NCBI RefSeq assembly: GCF_002104795.1
Contig: NZ_NCXO01000036.1
Location: 1-44,692, forward strand
Length of the DNA stretch: 44,692 nt
From: Mycolicibacillus koreensis
GTDB lineage: Bacteria > Actinomycetota > Actinomycetes > Mycobacteriales > Mycobacteriaceae
Direction of reading: 5' to 3'
In this document: piece by piece, positions 16,502 through 26,844 of the stretch
Numbering within the stretch: the first letter of the stretch is position 1
How the letters are laid out: each line of letters opens with the position of its first letter
The notes under the pieces: model-generated
What the model saw: the letters and a program-made list of their open reading frames with translations, nothing else
What the model was told of the DNA's origin: nothing
Databases searched by the model: none
Made by a program: the position numbers and the translations under genes

Positions 16502-16522
16502 GCCGGTCTCTGACCGGCTTTT
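16502..16522 (+). terminator. Intrinsic terminator after rsdA
   Basis: GCCGGT (16502-16507), loop CTCTG, ACCGGC (16513-16518), then TTTT (16519-16522). This hairpin has a short U-tract, unlike most others in the window. It lies 13 bases after the rsdA stop and faces the convergent DUF5319 gene. Confidence 0.75.
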
Positions 16523-16541
16523 CACCGGCTGCTAACCGGCG

Positions 16542-16946
16542 CTAGCGGTAGCGCTCGTTCTCCGAGGTGGCCTCATCGAGCGAGGCGTCGGCGTAGCCGC
16601 GGCAGTAGTCCCAGGTCACGTAGGCGTCCGGTTCCGGGTCGTAGGCCGGTTCGTGGGGACGGACGGTCCCGTCGACCAAGAGCTGCAACAGGTTGGCGCG
16701 CAGCATGTCCCAGTCGTGGTAGTGGTCCTCCTGGCAGTCGTCGCAACACACCACCAGGCCGCGGATCCCGCGGTGCGCCAGCAGGGCCTCATAGATCGCC
16801 AGGTCGGCCAGGTCGGCTTCGACCGCGGTCCGTTCGTGCGGATCCAGCGGCTGCCCGGGCTCGATCGCGTCCAGCGCCGCCGAGGGATCGCACGGGTCGT
16901 CAGCAAACGGGTCGGGCGGTAAGCCCGGGGGCAGGTGGTCACGCAC
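16542..16946 (-). CDS. DUF5319 protein (Rv3412-like)
   Basis: The 134-residue acidic protein converges on rsdA. C67-C68-D-D-C71 followed by H75 and H77 (VCCDDCQEDHYHDW) could bind a metal. The N-terminal Pro/Asp-rich segment PPDPFADDP and C-terminal YVTWDYCRGYADASLDE are other conserved-looking parts. The function is unknown; the gene is conserved next to sigD-rsdA and guaB2 in mycobacteria (Rv3412). Start GTG 16946 is preceded by TAGGGT six bases upstream, so the mRNA is probably leaderless. Confidence 0.85.
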   Translation of the reverse strand: MRDHLPPGLPPDPFADDPCDPSAALDAIEPGQPLDPHERTAVEADLADLAIYEALLAHRGIRGLVVCCDDCQEDHYHDWDMLRANLLQLLVDGTVRPHEPAYDPEPDAYVTWDYCRGYADASLDEATSENERYR

Positions 16947-16952
16947 GCCTAC

Positions 16953-16958
16953 ACCCTA
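16953..16958 (-). promoter_or_regulatory. -10 box (TAGGGT) for a leaderless transcript of the DUF5319 gene
   Basis: On the minus strand TAGGGT, then GTAGGC, then GTG (16944-16946). The distance fits transcription starting at the first base of the start codon. Confidence 0.5.
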
Positions 16959-17046
16959 CGCAGGGGGGCACACAAGTTGCCACCGGCCAGCGGATTGTGT
17001 CCGCTGTGCGGGTCGCCGAAGGCCCCGCGGAAAACCACGGCGATGA

Positions 17047-18648
<1,602 letters not shown>

Positions 18649-18694
18649 TTCTCCCGCTGAATGAGCACTCCGGCATCCCGAGAGGGGACCCTGC

Positions 18695-19831
18695 ATGCGT
18701 GACCTGGTGGAAATCGGCATGGGCCGCACCGCCCGTCAAACCTACGAGCTGGCCGACGTCAACATCGTGCCGTCGCGGCGCACCCGGTCCTCCCAGGACG
18801 TGTCCACCGCCTGGCAACTCGACGCCTATCGGTTCGAGATCCCGGTGGTCGCCCACCCGACCGATGCGGTGGTCTCCCCGGAGTTCGCCATCGAGTTGGG
18901 CCGGCTCGGCGGGCTCGGGGTGCTCAACGGCGAGGGGCTGATCGGCCGGCACGCCGACGTTGAGGCCAAGGTGGCCCAACTGGTCGAGGTCGCCGCCACC
19001 GAACCCGAACCCACCGGCGCGATCCGGCTGCTGCAGCAATGGCATGCCGCCCCGCTGGACCCCGACCTTCTGGGTGCGGCGGTCAGCCGCATCCGCGAGG
19101 CCGGGGTGACCACCGCGGTGCGGGTCAGCCCGCAGAACGCGGCGGCGCTGACCCCGGCGTTGGTCGCCGCGGGCATCGACCTGCTGGTCATCCAGGGCAC
19201 GATCATCTCCGCCGAGCGGGTCGCCACCAACGGTGAGCCGCTGAACCTAAAGACGTTCATCGCCGAGTTGGACATCCCGGTCGTGGCCGGCGGGGTGCTC
19301 GATCACCGCACGGCGCTGCACCTGATGCGCACCGGCGCGGCCGGGGTGATCGTCGGCTACGGCTCTACTGCGGGGGCCACCACCTCCGATGAGGTGCTGG
19401 GCATCTCGGTGCCGATGGCCACCGCGATCGCCGATGCGGCCGCGGCCCGCCGTGAGTACCTCGATGAGACCGGTGGGCGGTATGTGCACGTGCTCGCCGA
19501 CGGCGACATTCACACCTCCGGGGACGTGGCCAAGGCGATCGCCTGCGGCGCCGATGCGGTGATGATGGGGACTCCGCTGGCCGCGGCGCGGGAAGCCCTT
19601 GGTGAGGGCTGGTACTGGGCACCGGCGGCCGCCCACCCCTCGCTGCCGCGGGGGGCGCTGCTGCAGATCGCGGTGGGGGAGCGCCCGCTGCTCGCGCAGG
19701 TGCTCTCCGGGCCCTCCGATGACCCGTTCGGGTCCTTGAACCTGGTGGGCGGGCTGCGCCGGGCGATGGCCAAAGCCGGCTACTGCGATCTGAAGGAATT
19801 CCAGAAGGTCGGCCTCACTGTCGGTGCGTAG
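18695..19831 (+). CDS. guaB3: GuaB3, IMP dehydrogenase/GMP reductase family protein
   Basis: The 378-residue protein has the IMPDH/GMPR barrel without CBS domains. It keeps a phosphate-binding VLADGDIHTSGDVAKAIA segment, but the SICTTR cysteine loop of GuaB2 is not recognisable; GTIISAERV stands in that region. Its biochemical role in mycobacteria is therefore unclear. It follows guaB2 by 46 bases with its own AGAGGGGA ribosome-binding site, a conserved pairing. The stop codon TAG (19829-19831) runs into the first unit of a 10-bp tandem repeat. Confidence 0.93.
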   Translation: MRDLVEIGMGRTARQTYELADVNIVPSRRTRSSQDVSTAWQLDAYRFEIPVVAHPTDAVVSPEFAIELGRLGGLGVLNGEGLIGRHADVEAKVAQLVEVAATEPEPTGAIRLLQQWHAAPLDPDLLGAAVSRIREAGVTTAVRVSPQNAAALTPALVAAGIDLLVIQGTIISAERVATNGEPLNLKTFIAELDIPVVAGGVLDHRTALHLMRTGAAGVIVGYGSTAGATTSDEVLGISVPMATAIADAAAARREYLDETGGRYVHVLADGDIHTSGDVAKAIACGADAVMMGTPLAAAREALGEGWYWAPAAAHPSLPRGALLQIAVGERPLLAQVLSGPSDDPFGSLNLVGGLRRAMAKAGYCDLKEFQKVGLTVGA

Positions 19832-19912
19832 ATTCCGGCCGATTCCGGCCGATTCCGGCCGATTCCGGCCGATTCCGGCCAATCTGGCCAACATCCGGCC
19901 AAATTCCGGCTG
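19831..19912. repeat. 10-bp tandem repeat GATTCCGGCC
   Basis: Five exact copies of GATTCCGGCC fill 19831-19880. Three decayed copies follow to about 19912 (AATCTGGCCA, ACATCCGGCC, AAATTCCGGC). The array begins inside the guaB3 stop codon. The 10-base period is close to one DNA turn and not a multiple of three, so it is unlikely to be coding. Confidence 0.9.
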
Positions 19913-19914
19913 AT

Positions 19915-19995
19915 GCTGCTGAGATCGATGCCCAGGTGGACATAGAGCCCCAAAAAACGGGGGGTTGTGTCCACTGGAGCGCCGATCTCAGCAGC
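19915..19995. other. 81-nt long imperfect hairpin between guaB3 and choD
   Basis: The outer stem is 13 bp perfect (GCTGCTGAGATCG at 19915-19927 with CGATCTCAGCAGC at 19983-19995). The middle stem pairs CCAGGTGGACA (19932-19942) with TGTCCACTGG (19968-19977) with one bulge. The inner CCCC/GGGG stem closes an A-rich loop (19951-19957). It can be a terminator of the guaB operon, a structured RNA or a small palindromic mobile element. No ORF of note is inside. Confidence 0.7.
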
Positions 19996-20097
19996 GAGTA
20001 GCGATTCCCGTGCCTGCGATGCGGTGCTCGCCGGTCGCGGAGCCCGCCGACAGCGGCCCGGTCGGACCGGATGTGCAGATTTCGGGACGATTCGCCG

Positions 20098-20103
20098 TAA
20101 GCT
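20098..20103 (+). promoter_or_regulatory. -10 box (TAAGCT) for a leaderless choD transcript
   Basis: TAAGCT is followed by 6 bases and ATG 20110. There is no ribosome-binding site before the ATG. Confidence 0.55.
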
Positions 20104-20109
20104 GGGGCG

Positions 20110-21855
20110 ATGCAGCCTGATCAACCAGACTATGACGTGCTCATCATCGGGTCGGGGTTCGGTGGCAGCGTCAGTGCCCTGCGGCTGACCGAGAAGGGTT
20201 ACCGGGTCGGCGTGCTCGAGGCGGGCCGGCGCTTCGCCGATCACCAGTTCGCCAAGAACTCGTGGCACCTGCGCGAATTCCTGTGGGCGCCGAAACTGGG
20301 TTGTTACGGCATCCAGCGCATCCACCTGCTCAACAACGTGATGGTGCTCGCCGGTGCCGGGGTGGGCGGGGGTTCACTGAACTACGCCAACACCCTCTAC
20401 GTTCCGCCGGACCCGTTCTTCAACGACCCGCAGTGGAAACACATCACCGACTGGCGCTCGGAGTTGATGCCGCACTACGACCAGGCGCAGCGGATGCTGG
20501 GCGTGGTGAAGAACCCGACGTTCACCGATGCCGACCGCATCGTCAAAGAGGTGGCCGATGACATGGGGGTCGGCGACACCTTCGTGGCGACGCCGGTGGG
20601 GGTGTTCTTCGGTCCCGAGGGGCAGAAAGCACCCGGCAAGACGGTGCCCGACCCGTACTTCGGGGGCGCGGGCCCGGCGCGTACCGGCTGCATCGAATGC
20701 GGCGAATGCATGACCGGCTGCCGCCACGGCGCCAAGAACACCTTGGTCAAAAACTATCTGGGACTGGCCGAATCCGCTGGTGCCCAAGTGCATCCGCTGA
20801 CCACCGTCACCGGGTTCGAGCAGCGCCCCGACGGCCTGTGGCAGGTGGACACCGTGCGCACCGGATGGGGTCTGCGCCGCAAGCGGCGCCGCTTCACCGC
20901 CACCCATCTGATGGTGGCCGCCGGCACTTACAACACCCAGCGGTTGCTGTTCAAGATGCGTGACCGCGGGAAGCTGCCGCGGCTCTCCGAGCGCCTCGGG
21001 GTGTTGACCCGGACCAACTCCGAGTCGATCGTCGGGGCGGCCACCCTCAACGTCAACCCCGACCTGGACCTGACCCACGGGGTGGCGATCACCTCCTCGA
21101 TCCATCCCACCGGCGACACCCATGTGGAACCGGTCCGCTACGGCAAGGGCTCAAACGCGATGGGGCTGCTGCAGACGCTGATGACCGACGGCGCCGGGCC
21201 GGAGGGCACCGATGTGCCCCGCTGGCGGCAGCTGGTCGATCAGGCGCGCGAGGACCCGGCTCACATCCTGCGGTTGCTCAACCCGAAGCAGTGGAGTGAA
21301 CGCACCGTCATCGCGTTGGTCATGCAACACCTGGACAACTCGATCACCACGTTCACCAGACGCAACCGGATGGGCATCCGGCGCTACACCAGCAAACAGG
21401 GCCACGGCCAACCCAACCCGAGCTGGATCCCGGTCGGCAACGAGGTGACCCGCCGCATCGCCGCCAAGATCGACGGGGTGGCCGGGGGAACCTGGGGCGA
21501 GCTGTTCAACATCCCGTTGACCGCGCATTTCCTCGGCGGTGCGGTGATCGGGGACAGCCCGCAGACCGGCGTCATCGACCCGTACCACCGGGTGTACAAC
21601 TACCCGACCCTGCACGTGGTCGACGGGGCGTCGGTCTCGGCCAACCTCGGTGTCAACCCGTCGCTGTCGATCACCGCCCAGGCCGAGCGGGCTGCGTCAC
21701 TGTGGCCGAACAAGGGTGAGCAGGACCTGCGTCCCGCCCAGGACGAGGCCTACCGGAGGCTCACCCCGGTCGCCCCGGCTCACCCGGTGGTCCCCGACAG
21801 CGCCCCGGGAGCGCTGCGCTGGCTGCCGATCACCCCGACGGGCTCGGCGGGCTGA
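20110..21855 (+). CDS. choD: ChoD, GMC-family FAD oxidoreductase annotated as cholesterol oxidase
   Basis: The 581-residue flavoprotein opens with the FAD-binding GSGFGGSVSALR near residue 15, followed by VLEAGRRF. AGAGVGGGSLNYAN is the second FAD contact, and the C-terminal HFLGGAVIGD and VNPSLSITAQAERA belong to the GMC fold. It closely follows M. tuberculosis ChoD (Rv3409c), whose real substrate is debated even though it is named cholesterol oxidase. Near residue 197 there is a four-cysteine cluster CIECGECMTGC, which is not part of classical cholesterol oxidases and resembles an iron-sulfur ligand set. It sits between guaB3 and guaA, as in M. tuberculosis. Confidence 0.93.
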   Translation: MQPDQPDYDVLIIGSGFGGSVSALRLTEKGYRVGVLEAGRRFADHQFAKNSWHLREFLWAPKLGCYGIQRIHLLNNVMVLAGAGVGGGSLNYANTLYVPPDPFFNDPQWKHITDWRSELMPHYDQAQRMLGVVKNPTFTDADRIVKEVADDMGVGDTFVATPVGVFFGPEGQKAPGKTVPDPYFGGAGPARTGCIECGECMTGCRHGAKNTLVKNYLGLAESAGAQVHPLTTVTGFEQRPDGLWQVDTVRTGWGLRRKRRRFTATHLMVAAGTYNTQRLLFKMRDRGKLPRLSERLGVLTRTNSESIVGAATLNVNPDLDLTHGVAITSSIHPTGDTHVEPVRYGKGSNAMGLLQTLMTDGAGPEGTDVPRWRQLVDQAREDPAHILRLLNPKQWSERTVIALVMQHLDNSITTFTRRNRMGIRRYTSKQGHGQPNPSWIPVGNEVTRRIAAKIDGVAGGTWGELFNIPLTAHFLGGAVIGDSPQTGVIDPYHRVYNYPTLHVVDGASVSANLGVNPSLSITAQAERAASLWPNKGEQDLRPAQDEAYRRLTPVAPAHPVVPDSAPGALRWLPITPTGSAG

Positions 21856-21872
21856 CCGCCGCGGTGCGCCAC

Positions 21873-21878
21873 TAGACT
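21873..21878 (+). promoter_or_regulatory. -10 box (TAGACT) for a leaderless guaA transcript
   Basis: TAGACT is followed by 7 bases and GTG 21886, in the 30-base gap after choD. This suggests guaA has its own promoter. Confidence 0.5.
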
Positions 21879-21885
21879 CCACGCC

Positions 21886-23451
21886 GTGACAGCATCCCCG
21901 CCGCGCCCGGTCCTGGTCATCGACTTCGGCGCGCAATACGCCCAACTGATCGCCCGGCGGATCCGCGAGGCACGGGTGTTCTCCGAGGTGATCGGTCATG
22001 ACACCCCGGTCGCCGAGATCAAGGCCCGCGATCCGCAGGCCATCGTGCTCTCCGGGGGGCCGGCCAGCGTCTACGCCGACGGGGCGCCGCAACTGGACCC
22101 GGCGGTGTTCGAGCTCGGGGTGCCGGTGTTCGGGATCTGCTACGGGTTCCAGGCGATGGCTGCCGCGCTCGGCGGCACCGTGCAGCGCACCGGAGCCAGC
22201 GAGTACGGACGTACCACGATGAAAATAAGTGGTGGGGAACTGCATTCGGGGCTCACCGAAACCCAACAGGTCTGGATGAGCCACAGCGACGCGGTCACCG
22301 CCGCGCCCGACGGGTTTGAGGTGGTGGCCACCACCGCCGGCGCCCCGGTGGCGGCATTCGAGGACCGCACCCGCCGGCTGGCAGGAGTCCAGTACCACCC
22401 GGAGGTGCTGCACACCCCGCACGGCCAACAGGTGCTCAGCCGGTTCCTGCACGACTTCGCCGGCATCGGCGCGCAGTGGACGACCGCCAACATCGTGGAG
22501 GCGCTCGTCGAACAGGTCCGCACCCAGATCGGCGGCGGCCACGCGATCTGCGGGCTCTCCGGCGGGGTGGACTCGGCGGTGGCCGCGGCGTTGGTGCAGC
22601 GGGCCATCGGTGACCGGCTGACCTGTGTGTTCGTCGACCATGGGCTGCTGCGCTCGGGGGAACGCGACCAGGTGCAGCGCGATTTCGTCGCCGCCACCGG
22701 GGCGAGGCTGGTCACCGTCGACGCTGCCGAGACGTTCTTATCGGCGTTGTCGGGGGTGACCAACCCGGAGGGCAAACGCAAGATCATCGGACGGCAGTTC
22801 ATCCGGGCGTTCGAGGCAGCGGTGCGAGATGTGCTGGCCGACAGCGGTTCTGACGCCGATATCGACTTTCTGGTGCAGGGCACGCTCTACCCCGATGTGG
22901 TGGAATCCGGTGGGGGTTCCGGTGCCGCCAACATCAAAAGCCACCACAACGTCGGTGGGCTGCCCGACGACCTGACGTTCACGCTGGTTGAGCCGCTGCG
23001 GTTGCTGTTCAAAGACGAGGTGCGTGCGGTCGGTCGCGAACTCGGCTTGCCCGAGGAGATCGTGGCCCGCCAGCCGTTCCCGGGTCCGGGGCTGGGGATC
23101 CGGATCGTCGGTGAGGTCACCGCCGAGCGCCTGGACACGCTGCGGCGAGCCGATGTGATCGCCCGGGAGGAGTTGACCGCCGCCGGGTTGGATCAGCAGA
23201 TCTGGCAGTGCCCGGTGGTGCTGCTCGCCGATGTGCGCTCGGTGGGGGTGCAGGGCGACGGGCGCACCTACGGGCATCCGATCGTGCTGCGGCCGGTCTC
23301 CAGCGAGGACGCCATGACCGCCGACTGGACCCGGGTGCCCTTCGAGGTGCTGGAGCGCATCTCCACCCGGATCACCAACGAGGTGCCTGAGGTCAACCGG
23401 GTGGTGCTCGACGTCACCAGCAAGCCGCCCGGCACCATCGAATGGGAGTGA
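21886..23451 (+). CDS. guaA: GMP synthase (glutamine-hydrolysing)
   Basis: The 521-residue enzyme turns XMP into GMP. The N-terminal class I amidotransferase (about 1-200) has the nucleophile C85 in [10 protein letters not shown] and the His/Glu pair in YHPEVLHT. The ATP pyrophosphatase domain has the P-loop [12 protein letters not shown] near 222, and the C-terminal dimerisation domain ends with [17 protein letters not shown]. Start is GTG 21886. It completes the guaB2-guaA purine steps found in this stretch. Confidence 0.97.
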   Translation: MTASPPRPVLVIDFGAQYAQLIARRIREARVFSEVIGHDTPVAEIKARDPQAIVLSGGPASVYADGAPQLDPAVFELGVPVFGICYGFQAMAAALGGTVQRTGASEYGRTTMKISGGELHSGLTETQQVWMSHSDAVTAAPDGFEVVATTAGAPVAAFEDRTRRLAGVQYHPEVLHTPHGQQVLSRFLHDFAGIGAQWTTANIVEALVEQVRTQIGGGHAICGLSGGVDSAVAAALVQRAIGDRLTCVFVDHGLLRSGERDQVQRDFVAATGARLVTVDAAETFLSALSGVTNPEGKRKIIGRQFIRAFEAAVRDVLADSGSDADIDFLVQGTLYPDVVESGGGSGAANIKSHHNVGGLPDDLTFTLVEPLRLLFKDEVRAVGRELGLPEEIVARQPFPGPGLGIRIVGEVTAERLDTLRRADVIAREELTAAGLDQQIWQCPVVLLADVRSVGVQGDGRTYGHPIVLRPVSSEDAMTADWTRVPFEVLERISTRITNEVPEVNRVVLDVTSKPPGTIEWE

Positions 23452-23528
23452 TCCGCCCCGGCTCGCGCCGAGGCGTGTGAGGCTGCTGGGCCTGCCGAGG
23501 CGCACGGTGCGTCGGCGGAGATATCGGG

Positions 23529-23580
23529 TTGACGCTGTCGGTGGCCCGGTGTTTACTCCTTGTATCGAACACACATTCGA
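23529..23580 (+). promoter_or_regulatory. imuA'-imuB promoter with LexA (SOS) box
   Basis: TTGACG (23529-23534), a 17-base spacer and TTTACT (23552-23557) form a promoter. The SOS box TCGAACACACATTCGA (23565-23580) follows directly and matches the mycobacterial LexA consensus TCGAAC-N4-GTTCGA at 11 of 12 positions. LexA bound here would cover the start of transcription. Confidence 0.85.
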
Positions 23581-23600
23581 TTCGAGGAGGGGCGCCGGAG

Positions 23601-24290
23601 GTGGCGATATCGACGGCGGTGGCGGCCGCGTCCTGCGAGAGGCGCCACCAAGACCGCGCTGAGCAGCTCAAACAGCTGCGACGCCAGATGGCGGCGGTGA
23701 CCGGCAGGGTCGGTGTCACCCGGGCCGCCGCCGGGCGGGTCGAGGCTCCGGAGCCCACGTCGGAAAGTTTGCTGGCAGTTCCGGATCTGCTGGCCGAGAC
23801 GCTGCCCGGCGGATTGCCGCGCGGGACGGTGGCGGTGCTGTCGGGGGCGCGGTCGCTGCCGGTGAGCATGGTGGCCGCGGTGACCGCCGCCGGCGGGCAC
23901 GCAGCGATCGTCGGCCAGCCCAACCTCGGGTTGCTGGCGGCCGTGGAGATGGGCGCCGACCTGAGCCGGCTCGCGGTGATCCCCGACCCCGGTTCCGATC
24001 TGGTGGAGATCGCCGCGGTGCTCGTCGACGGAATGGACCTGGTGGTGCTGGGGCTGGCCGGGACGGCGGTGGCGCCGTCGCGGGCGCGGGTGCTGGCGGC
24101 TCGGGTCCGGCAGCGGGGCTGCGCGCTGGTGGTCACCGACGGGGACTGGCCGGGAGCGCCGTTGCGGTTGGAGGCGCGGGTGCGCGGCTATGACACCAGC
24201 ATGGGCGGCCTCCCCGGGTGCGGCCGTGTCAGCGGGGTGCGCCTGGCCGTGCGGGGGACGGGCCGGGGAGCCCGGGGCCGGGCCGGCTGA
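23601..24290 (+). CDS. imuA': ImuA', accessory factor of the SOS mutasome
   Basis: The 229-residue protein has a RecA-like fold without a good Walker A (the segment [18 protein letters not shown] stands there). In M. tuberculosis, ImuA' (Rv3395c) acts with ImuB and DnaE2 in damage-induced mutagenesis. Start GTG 23601 follows GGAGG at 23586-23590 by 10 bases. A TTG at 23529 would extend the frame, but that codon is the -35 element and the LexA box would then be coding, so I reject it. imuB starts 11 bases after the stop. Confidence 0.9.
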   Translation: MAISTAVAAASCERRHQDRAEQLKQLRRQMAAVTGRVGVTRAAAGRVEAPEPTSESLLAVPDLLAETLPGGLPRGTVAVLSGARSLPVSMVAAVTAAGGHAAIVGQPNLGLLAAVEMGADLSRLAVIPDPGSDLVEIAAVLVDGMDLVVLGLAGTAVAPSRARVLAARVRQRGCALVVTDGDWPGAPLRLEARVRGYDTSMGGLPGCGRVSGVRLAVRGTGRGARGRAG

Positions 24291-24301
24291 GGGCGGGCAT
24301 C

Positions 24302-25861
24302 GTGGGTTCTCGGGTGCTGGCCCTGTGGTGCATGGATTGGCCGGCGGTCGCGGCGGCCGCCGCCACCGGCCTGCCGGCCACCGCGCCGGTCGCGGTCACC
24401 CTGGCCAACCGGGTGATCGTCTGTTCGGCGGCGGCGCGCGCGGCGGGGGTGCGCCGGGGGTTGCGCCGGCGGGAGGCGGCGGCCCGCTGCCCCGATCTGC
24501 ACGTGGTCGCCGCCGACACCGACCGCGACGCCCGCCATTTCGAGGCGGTGCTGGAGGCGGTCGATGAATTGATCCCCCGCGCCGAATTGCTGCGGCCGGG
24601 CCTCCTGGTGGTCTCGGTGCGCGGGATCGCCCGACATTTCGGTTCCGAGGCCGGCGCCGGTGAGGCGCTGATCGACGCGGTGGCCGCCGTCGGTGCCGAA
24701 TGTCAGGTCGGGGTCGCCGACCAGTTGGGGACCGCGGTCTTCGCCGCCCGGTCCGGTCAGATGGTGGCTGCGGGCCACGACGCCGAATTCTTGGCGGACC
24801 TGTCGATCAAGCAACTGGCCGCCGAGCCCAGCATCGCCGGCCCGGGTCGCGAGCACCTGACGGATCTGCTGTGGCGGATGGGGGTCCGCACCGTCGGTCA
24901 GTTCGCTGCGCTGCCCCGCAGCGACGTGGCCAGCCGGTTCGGTGCCGACGCGGTGACCGCGCATCGGTTCGCCCGCGGGGAGCCCCAGCGCGACCCGGTC
25001 GGACGGGAACCCCCGCCGGACCTCGAGGTGGAACAGGTCTGTGATCCTGCGCTGGAACGGGTCGACGCCGCCGCCTTCGCCGGGCGGAGTCTGGCCGCCG
25101 CTTTGCACCAGCGGCTGCTGGCCGCCGGACTCAGCTGCACCCGGCTGGCCATTCATGCCGGCACCGTCGACGGCGACGAGGTGAGCCGGGTGTGGCGGTG
25201 CGCGGAGCCGTTGACCGAAGACGCCACCGCCGACCGGGTGCGCTGGCAGCTGGACGGCTGGCTGACCCGACGACGCACCGCCCCGGTGGCCGTGCTGCGG
25301 TTGGTGCCGGTGGAGGTGCTGGCGGCGGCGACGGCGTTGCAGCTGCCGCTGTGGGGCGGTGTCGGGGAGGAGGACCGGTTGCGTGCCGGGCGGGCACTGG
25401 CACGGGTGCAGGGCCTGCTCGGGCCGGCCGCCGTGCAGGTCCCGGTGCTCTCCGGGGGGCGCGGCCCGGGGGAGCGGATCACGTTGACGCCGTGGGGCGA
25501 TGAGCCGGTGCCACGCGCCGACCCCCACCAACCGTGGCCCGGGCAGCTGCCGGCCCCGGCCCCGACAGTGCTGCTCGACGACCCGGTGGAACTGCTCGAC
25601 GGCCGGGGCGATCCGGTGCGGGTGACCCGGCGGGCGCTGTTCTCCGGCGAACCGGCCCGGCTGGTCGCCGGCGGTGATGACCGTCGGCTGCACTGGTGGG
25701 CCGGGCCCTGGGCAGTCGATGAACGGTGGTGGGACCCGCAACGCGGAGCGGGCCGGACCGCGCGCGTCCAGGTGCTGCTCGCCGGGGCCGACGGCCCCGG
25801 TCCGGCCCTGCTGCTCTGCTACCGGCAGCGGCGGTGGTATCTGGAAGGCCGTTACGAGTGA
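24302..25861 (+). CDS. imuB: ImuB, catalytically dead Y-family polymerase-like clamp adaptor
   Basis: The 519-residue protein has a Y-family polymerase fold lacking catalytic acids: where active members have S-x-D-E, this has SVRGIARHFG. The beta-clamp motif QLPLWG starts at Q347 and ties the mutasome to the replication clamp, as known for M. tuberculosis ImuB (Rv3394c). The C-terminus, PWAVDERWWDPQ to YLEGRYE, is the part that binds ImuA' and DnaE2. Start GTG 24302 comes 11 bases after imuA'; longer frames from 24218 overlap imuA' and are less likely. The 3' end overlaps convergent iunH by 10 bases. Confidence 0.95.
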   Translation: MGSRVLALWCMDWPAVAAAAATGLPATAPVAVTLANRVIVCSAAARAAGVRRGLRRREAAARCPDLHVVAADTDRDARHFEAVLEAVDELIPRAELLRPGLLVVSVRGIARHFGSEAGAGEALIDAVAAVGAECQVGVADQLGTAVFAARSGQMVAAGHDAEFLADLSIKQLAAEPSIAGPGREHLTDLLWRMGVRTVGQFAALPRSDVASRFGADAVTAHRFARGEPQRDPVGREPPPDLEVEQVCDPALERVDAAAFAGRSLAAALHQRLLAAGLSCTRLAIHAGTVDGDEVSRVWRCAEPLTEDATADRVRWQLDGWLTRRRTAPVAVLRLVPVEVLAAATALQLPLWGGVGEEDRLRAGRALARVQGLLGPAAVQVPVLSGGRGPGERITLTPWGDEPVPRADPHQPWPGQLPAPAPTVLLDDPVELLDGRGDPVRVTRRALFSGEPARLVAGGDDRRLHWWAGPWAVDERWWDPQRGAGRTARVQVLLAGADGPGPALLLCYRQRRWYLEGRYE

Positions 25862-26844
25862 GCCAGCCGACCGGCCAGCGTCCCGACCCGGTCGATGAAC
25901 CGGTCGAGGAACACCGCCGGGTCCACCGCCACCCCGATCTGGGCGTTGACCGCCCGCCCCCACAGCCCGGACCAGTCGACCACGGTCATGCCCCGGGTCA
26001 CGGTGCCGGCCAGCTCCACCTCTACGGTGGCCGCGGCCGCGGTGACCAATCCCGGGTCCACCGCGGCCGCGGCGGCCAGCGCATCATGCGGGTGGGCCGC
26101 ATAGCCGTATCCGGCGTCGCGGTGCACCTCGAAGTAGTAGCGCGTCGCGTCTTCGAGTACGCGCAGCAGTGGCGTGGTCGCGGAGCCGGCCACCGCGGCG
26201 AGCCGCTGGAAATGGTGCGGGGTGAGCAGCACCTGCGTGGTCAGATCCAGCCCGCACAAAAGCGGCGGGGTCAACGCCGTGGCGAAGCCCGCCAGCACCG
26301 CGGCGGCCGCCTCCGGGTCGACGCTGATGTTCCACTCGGCCACCGGACTGACGTTGCCGCGGTACACCGGGATCCCGTAGGCGCCGCCCATCACCACCAG
26401 CCGGCCCAGCAGGGTCGGCAACGCCGGTTCCCTCTGCAGCGCCAACGCCAGATTGGTCAGCGGCCCGGTGACCACCCCGACCAGCCGACCGGGATGGCGA
26501 TGCGCCGCGCGCACCCACGCGGTGGCCGCATCGTGGGCGGTGGCCACCGCCCCGGCCGACGGCACGAGCGCGTAGCCCAGTCCGGTAGCGCCGTGGGCGC
26601 TTCCTACCGGCAGCGGTCCGCCCAACGGGCTCTCAGAACCCGCCGACACCGGGATGTCCGCAGACCCACACAACGCCACCAAGTCGAGGTTGTTGCGGCA
26701 GACCTGGTCCACCGCAACGTTTCCGCCGGTGGCGGCAACGCCGACCAGGTCGACTTCGGGGCAGCCGATCAGGTAGGCCAACGCCAACGCGTCGTCGACG
26801 CCGGTGTCGCAGTCGAGGAAGACCGGCAGCTCAGCGCGGCGCAC
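25852..26844 (-). CDS. iunH: Nucleoside hydrolase (inosine-uridine preferring type)
   Basis: The 330-residue protein has the calcium-binding DCDTGVDDA at residues 11-19, the hallmark of the family. GPLTNLALAL, WNISVDPEAA and the C-terminal HPHDALAAA complete the active site. It cleaves nucleosides to ribose and base for salvage. The start is GTG 26844, which overlaps the end of yggS by 14 bases; a shared message with yggS and the DUF302 gene is likely. Its end overlaps imuB (convergent). It matches Rv3393 in placement, next to imuB. Confidence 0.93.
   Translation of the reverse strand: MRRAELPVFLDCDTGVDDALALAYLIGCPEVDLVGVAATGGNVAVDQVCRNNLDLVALCGSADIPVSAGSESPLGGPLPVGSAHGATGLGYALVPSAGAVATAHDAATAWVRAAHRHPGRLVGVVTGPLTNLALALQREPALPTLLGRLVVMGGAYGIPVYRGNVSPVAEWNISVDPEAAAAVLAGFATALTPPLLCGLDLTTQVLLTPHHFQRLAAVAGSATTPLLRVLEDATRYYFEVHRDAGYGYAAHPHDALAAAAAVDPGLVTAAAATVEVELAGTVTRGMTVVDWSGLWGRAVNAQIGVAVDPAVFLDRFIDRVGTLAGRLAHS

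Noticed and set aside
19831..19912. CRISPR array
   Set aside because: The units are directly adjacent 10-mers without spacers, and no cas genes are present.
19780..20325. Minus-strand 181-residue open frame spanning the repeat and hairpin
   Set aside because: It encodes a repeat-derived sequence and runs into choD; no ribosome-binding site or homology signal.
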